Assembly (NCBI GenBank): GCA_030427885.1
Contig: JAUICM010000001.1
Coordinates: 1-64,000 of the forward strand
Length of the DNA stretch: 64,000 bases
Direction of reading: 5' to 3'
From: Rhodothermia bacterium
GTDB lineage: Bacteria > Bacteroidota > Rhodothermia > Balneolales > Balneolaceae
Both the position numbers and the translations under genes were made by a program. Positions 61,428 through 64,000 of the stretch are shown piece after piece. The notes under the pieces are model-generated. The model ran no database searches. It was not told where the DNA came from and worked only from the letters and a program-made list of their open reading frames with translations. How positions within the stretch are numbered: the first letter of the stretch is position 1; every line of letters starts with the position of its first letter.

Positions 61428-61697
61428 TTGAAGAATGAAACGAAGAATTTCAGTGCACTAATCAATAATGAGTCTTTTTTGCGTTGGCTGAGGGGAACGA
61501 GTTCAGCAGACGAAACAACAAAGTGGCGTAAATGGCATTTAGAAAGTTTCTACAACCAGGAATTGACTCGTAAAGCTAAAAAAATTATAAATATGCCTTT
61601 CGAAAACCCGGATGTTTCTGCTGAAGATGTAAAAAGGGAGATTGAAAGATTCAACAAGCATTTTCTGAGACTGGTAAACGATAAAGGCTCTGAATAA
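61428..61697 (+). CDS. Minimal anti-sigma-like protein (FecR N-terminal-domain type, soluble)
   Basis: The 89-residue protein starts at TTG 61428. The start is decided by the SD AAGGAGG at 61414-61420, seven bases upstream; no in-frame ATG is near. The sequence NESFLRWLRGTSSADETTKWRKW followed by a long charged helix looks like the N-terminal cytoplasmic sigma-binding domain of Bacteroidota FecR anti-sigma factors. The transmembrane helix and the periplasmic FecR domain that normally follow (in all over 300 residues) are absent, and no continuation is seen in any frame downstream. It lies between a FecI-like sigma factor and a TonB receptor. The function is inferred from position and resemblance only. 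Confidence 0.65.
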   Translation: MKNETKNFSALINNESFLRWLRGTSSADETTKWRKWHLESFYNQELTRKAKKIINMPFENPDVSAEDVKREIERFNKHFLRLVNDKGSE

Positions 61698-61883
61698 AGG
61701 ACTAAGGGCTTAGGTTTATAAATTTGGAGATACAAATAGTAAATAAGATTGTTCACTTGGAGAATATTTTTTTCACGAAAAGTGAGTAGATAAAACTTAT
61801 TGGTGTCTCTTAAAACAAAACAGGAAAGTAACATTATGAGAAAAGCTGATGCTTTAAGCGGAAGCGCTTTTCAGATAAAAGTC

Positions 61884-64000
61884 ATGGATAAAAAGAATAT
61901 GTGGAATGACAGAAAGAAATTTTTTCTAACGCTATTTGTTTTCTTACTGGGGATGACATCTTTATCAGCTCAGTCTGGTCAAATAAAAGGTATGGTTCTG
62001 GATAGCTCTACTGAAGAACCATTGATCGGAGTGAATGTAGGTATAAGCGGGACTAGTATTGGTGCACCCAGTGATGTAGATGGGGAGTTTGTGATTAACC
62101 GGGTTCCCGCTGGTAGTTATACTCTTGTAGCCAGTTCTATCGGGTATAAGGATTATACTGCCGAAATAGAAGTGGTTGGTGGTCAAGTACTGGAGTTGAA
62201 TATTTTATTAGAACAGGAAACGCTAGAAGGAGAAGAAGTAATAATTTCAGCACAGGCCCAGGGACAGAGGTCTGCAATTAACGAGCAGATATCTTCTAAT
62301 ACTATAACAAATGTGGTATCAGCAGAAAGAATTCAGGAAATCCCGGATATGAATGCGGCAGAATCAGTTGGGCGTTTATCGGGGGTTTCTGTAGTAAGAA
62401 GTGGTGGAGAAGGACAGAAAGTAGCAATTCGTGGTTTGTCACCACAATACAATGTGGTCATGGTTAATGGTATTCGAATGCAATCCACAGATCGTGATGA
62501 TCGTAGTGTGGATCTGAATATGATCGCTCCCAATGTACTATCCGGAATTTCAGTAACGAAAGCATTAACTGCTGATATGGACGCTGATGCAGTAGGTGGA
62601 ACAGTTAACCTTAGAATTGGTAAAGCCAGAGAAGGTTTTCATAGTAATTTTTCGCTACAGTCAGGATATGCATCTATGGCTTATACGGCTAAGCAAACAT
62701 ACGGTAATTATCGACTTTCAGGATTAGTTACTAACCGGTATTTAAATAATAAGTTGGGAGTGCAGGTTTCAGGTTTTCTGGAAAATCAAAATAGAAACTC
62801 AGACGCCTTAGGAGCTGGCTATACTACCAATAGGGAAGATATCAGAGATGACAGCGATCTTATCAAGCTTAATCTGTCAAGTGTCACCATTACTGATAGA
62901 GTTACCGACAGACAAAGAGCGGGAGGAAGTCTTGTTTTAGATTATGAACTTCCAAACGGCTCATTAATATTGAATAATTTTATAAGCAGTCTGAATGAGG
63001 AAGGGGTTACACAGAGTAATACTTTTGATACAGGATATGGTTGGAGGGGGTATGCATCAACAGGTGAATTCACAAACACTGTAATTAATAATGCACTTCA
63101 GGGTGAATTTGATTTTGGGTTATTTCAAATGGATTTCTCCCTTTCTAATTCAGTGTCTAAGCAAGACAATCCCAATACCTTAAGAATGGATGTGCGGACA
63201 CTATTAGGAGGAGAAACGGGATTTACAGCTGATCCAAGTCTTACCTTAAATCAACTTAGTCCGATAGAATTACTAAATGCTGCTGAGATCATACCTAGAG
63301 ATAAGCTGGCATCAGGAACCAGTTCACAGATAAGGGATGTAACCGATCAGGCACAGGCTGTAGCACTCAATTTTAAGTTACCTTTTAACTTTACCGATAA
63401 TATTACCGGAAACATGAAGTTTGGAGGAAAGGCTGAACGTAATGAGAGAGATAATGATGAAGAAGTATTATCGATTAATACGGACAGAGGCGGGCTTACC
63501 GGCAGTTTTATTGACCTTTTAAGAACCGAATGGCCGGAACTTGGTATTGCTGATGATCAGTCACATATAGCACATACCCTGGTATACGATCCGAATTATG
63601 AAATAACTGATTTTCTTGCTGGTAATGAGGGTGTTAATGCGAGCAGGTTTTACAACTTAATTTCACTGGACAAAATGCGCCGTATGGAGCAAATCGCCAG
63701 AGAATTTGACTTCTATCTTCCTGATCCATTAGGATCAACCCAGTATGATTATAATTATACAAGGAATTTCCAGGCATTTTATGCCATGGCTGAAATTAAT
63801 CTTGGTAAATATATTACTCTTCAACCAGGAATTCGGTATGAACAATTTAATTTCGATTATACTGCGGATTCAACAGTTGTATTTGGTAGGCTTACAACCC
63901 CTGGTGAACACTATTATAATTCGGCAACATTACAAAGTGATGTCACCGAAGGGAAAAATTGGTTTCCGCAAATGCAGCTCCGTATTAAGCCTACCGAATG
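61884..64000 (+). CDS. TonB-dependent outer-membrane receptor, N-terminal part (3' end outside window)
   Basis: The frame is open from ATG 61884 (an in-frame ATG at 61836 is also possible) to the end of the window, about 705 residues. A signal peptide ending SLSAQ is followed by a carboxypeptidase-regulatory-like domain (about 33-115; GVNVGISGTSIGAPSDVDGEF), a plug with IQEIPDMNAAESVGRLSGV and VAIRGLSPQYNVVMVNGIRM (about 135-250), and barrel strands after that. The plug is of the TonB-Xanthomonas/Caulobacter type, often used for plant-polymer oligosaccharides. There is no secretin/STN signalling domain. It is not a SusC partner in this window, as no SusD is visible before the end. Confidence 0.93.
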   Translation, partial: MDKKNMWNDRKKFFLTLFVFLLGMTSLSAQSGQIKGMVLDSSTEEPLIGVNVGISGTSIGAPSDVDGEFVINRVPAGSYTLVASSIGYKDYTAEIEVVGGQVLELNILLEQETLEGEEVIISAQAQGQRSAINEQISSNTITNVVSAERIQEIPDMNAAESVGRLSGVSVVRSGGEGQKVAIRGLSPQYNVVMVNGIRMQSTDRDDRSVDLNMIAPNVLSGISVTKALTADMDADAVGGTVNLRIGKAREGFHSNFSLQSGYASMAYTAKQTYGNYRLSGLVTNRYLNNKLGVQVSGFLENQNRNSDALGAGYTTNREDIRDDSDLIKLNLSSVTITDRVTDRQRAGGSLVLDYELPNGSLILNNFISSLNEEGVTQSNTFDTGYGWRGYASTGEFTNTVINNALQGEFDFGLFQMDFSLSNSVSKQDNPNTLRMDVRTLLGGETGFTADPSLTLNQLSPIELLNAAEIIPRDKLASGTSSQIRDVTDQAQAVALNFKLPFNFTDNITGNMKFGGKAERNERDNDEEVLSINTDRGGLTGSFIDLLRTEWPELGIADDQSHIAHTLVYDPNYEITDFLAGNEGVNASRFYNLISLDKMRRMEQIAREFDFYLPDPLGSTQYDYNYTRNFQAFYAMAEINLGKYITLQPGIRYEQFNFDYTADSTVVFGRLTTPGEHYYNSATLQSDVTEGKNWFPQMQLRIKPTE

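Overview
The window looks like part of the chromosome of a marine or saline Balneolaeota/Rhodothermota-type bacterium of the wider Bacteroidota group. The evidence is a SusC/SusD pair, three secreted enzymes ending in the NYPNPFNP-type C-terminal sorting domain common in Balneola, Gracilimonas and Ignavibacteria relatives, an ECF sigma factor next to a TonB-dependent receptor, and genes that mostly lack Shine-Dalgarno sequences. I saw no rRNA, tRNA, CRISPR array or prophage. The placement rests on protein character only, because no search was run.

Layout. Positions 1-2193 hold the end of a SusC-type receptor and its SusD-like lipoprotein, closed by a strong palindromic terminator. A small orphan helix-turn-helix gene and an AraC regulator (minus strand) follow. 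From 4223 to about 14257 a plus-strand run encodes a sugar:H+ symporter, a DUF5107-TPR protein, a GH2-type lipoprotein and a multi-domain GH43. A minus-strand pair (esterase, GH97) converges on it. From 17449 to 40532 there is a long plus-strand series: SASA esterase, GH43, GH31, GH97, GH43, GH3, a three-CBM GH10 xylanase, a type-B carboxylesterase, three tandem CE1-like esterases, another SASA esterase, a BD-FAE-like esterase and a fourth CE1-like esterase. A REP-associated transposase (RAYT) bracketed by its own repeats sits at the convergence point (40542-41571). From 41572 to 50398 the minus strand carries an alpha/beta hydrolase, a five-module GH3, another esterase, a GH43, a GH51 arabinofuranosidase and a collapsed SASA pseudogene. 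An arsenic cassette (arsR-arsM-arsC) occupies 50639-52508. The last part holds a DUF1080 lipoprotein, a GH43, a PL11 rhamnogalacturonan lyase, a DUF4861 lipoprotein, a SorC-type regulator, and an ECF sigma factor, a minimal anti-sigma-like protein and a TonB-dependent receptor that runs off the end.

How the genes fit together. Most of the window reads as a very large xylan (arabinoxylan, probably acetylated and feruloylated) utilisation region. GH10 would cut the backbone. Eleven intact esterases would strip acetyl or hydroxycinnamoyl groups. GH43 and GH51 enzymes would remove arabinose. GH3 and GH43 beta-xylosidases would finish oligomers. SusCD would import them, and the sugar porter would take xylose into the cytoplasm. 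GH31 and two GH97 enzymes add alpha-glycosidase activities. No GH67 or GH115 alpha-glucuronidase is visible. The PL11, DUF4861 and SorC genes suggest a neighbouring pectin-type module.

The most interesting signals are these: a GNRA-capped hairpin that pairs the whole Shine-Dalgarno of a TTG-started 89-residue anti-sigma-like gene; that protein having neither a membrane segment nor a FecR sensor domain; a RAYT with asymmetric flanking repeats; a Glu-for-Asp catalytic acid in the tandem CE1-like trio; a small domain shared by a GH3 and a GH43; and a SASA gene reduced to its two ends.
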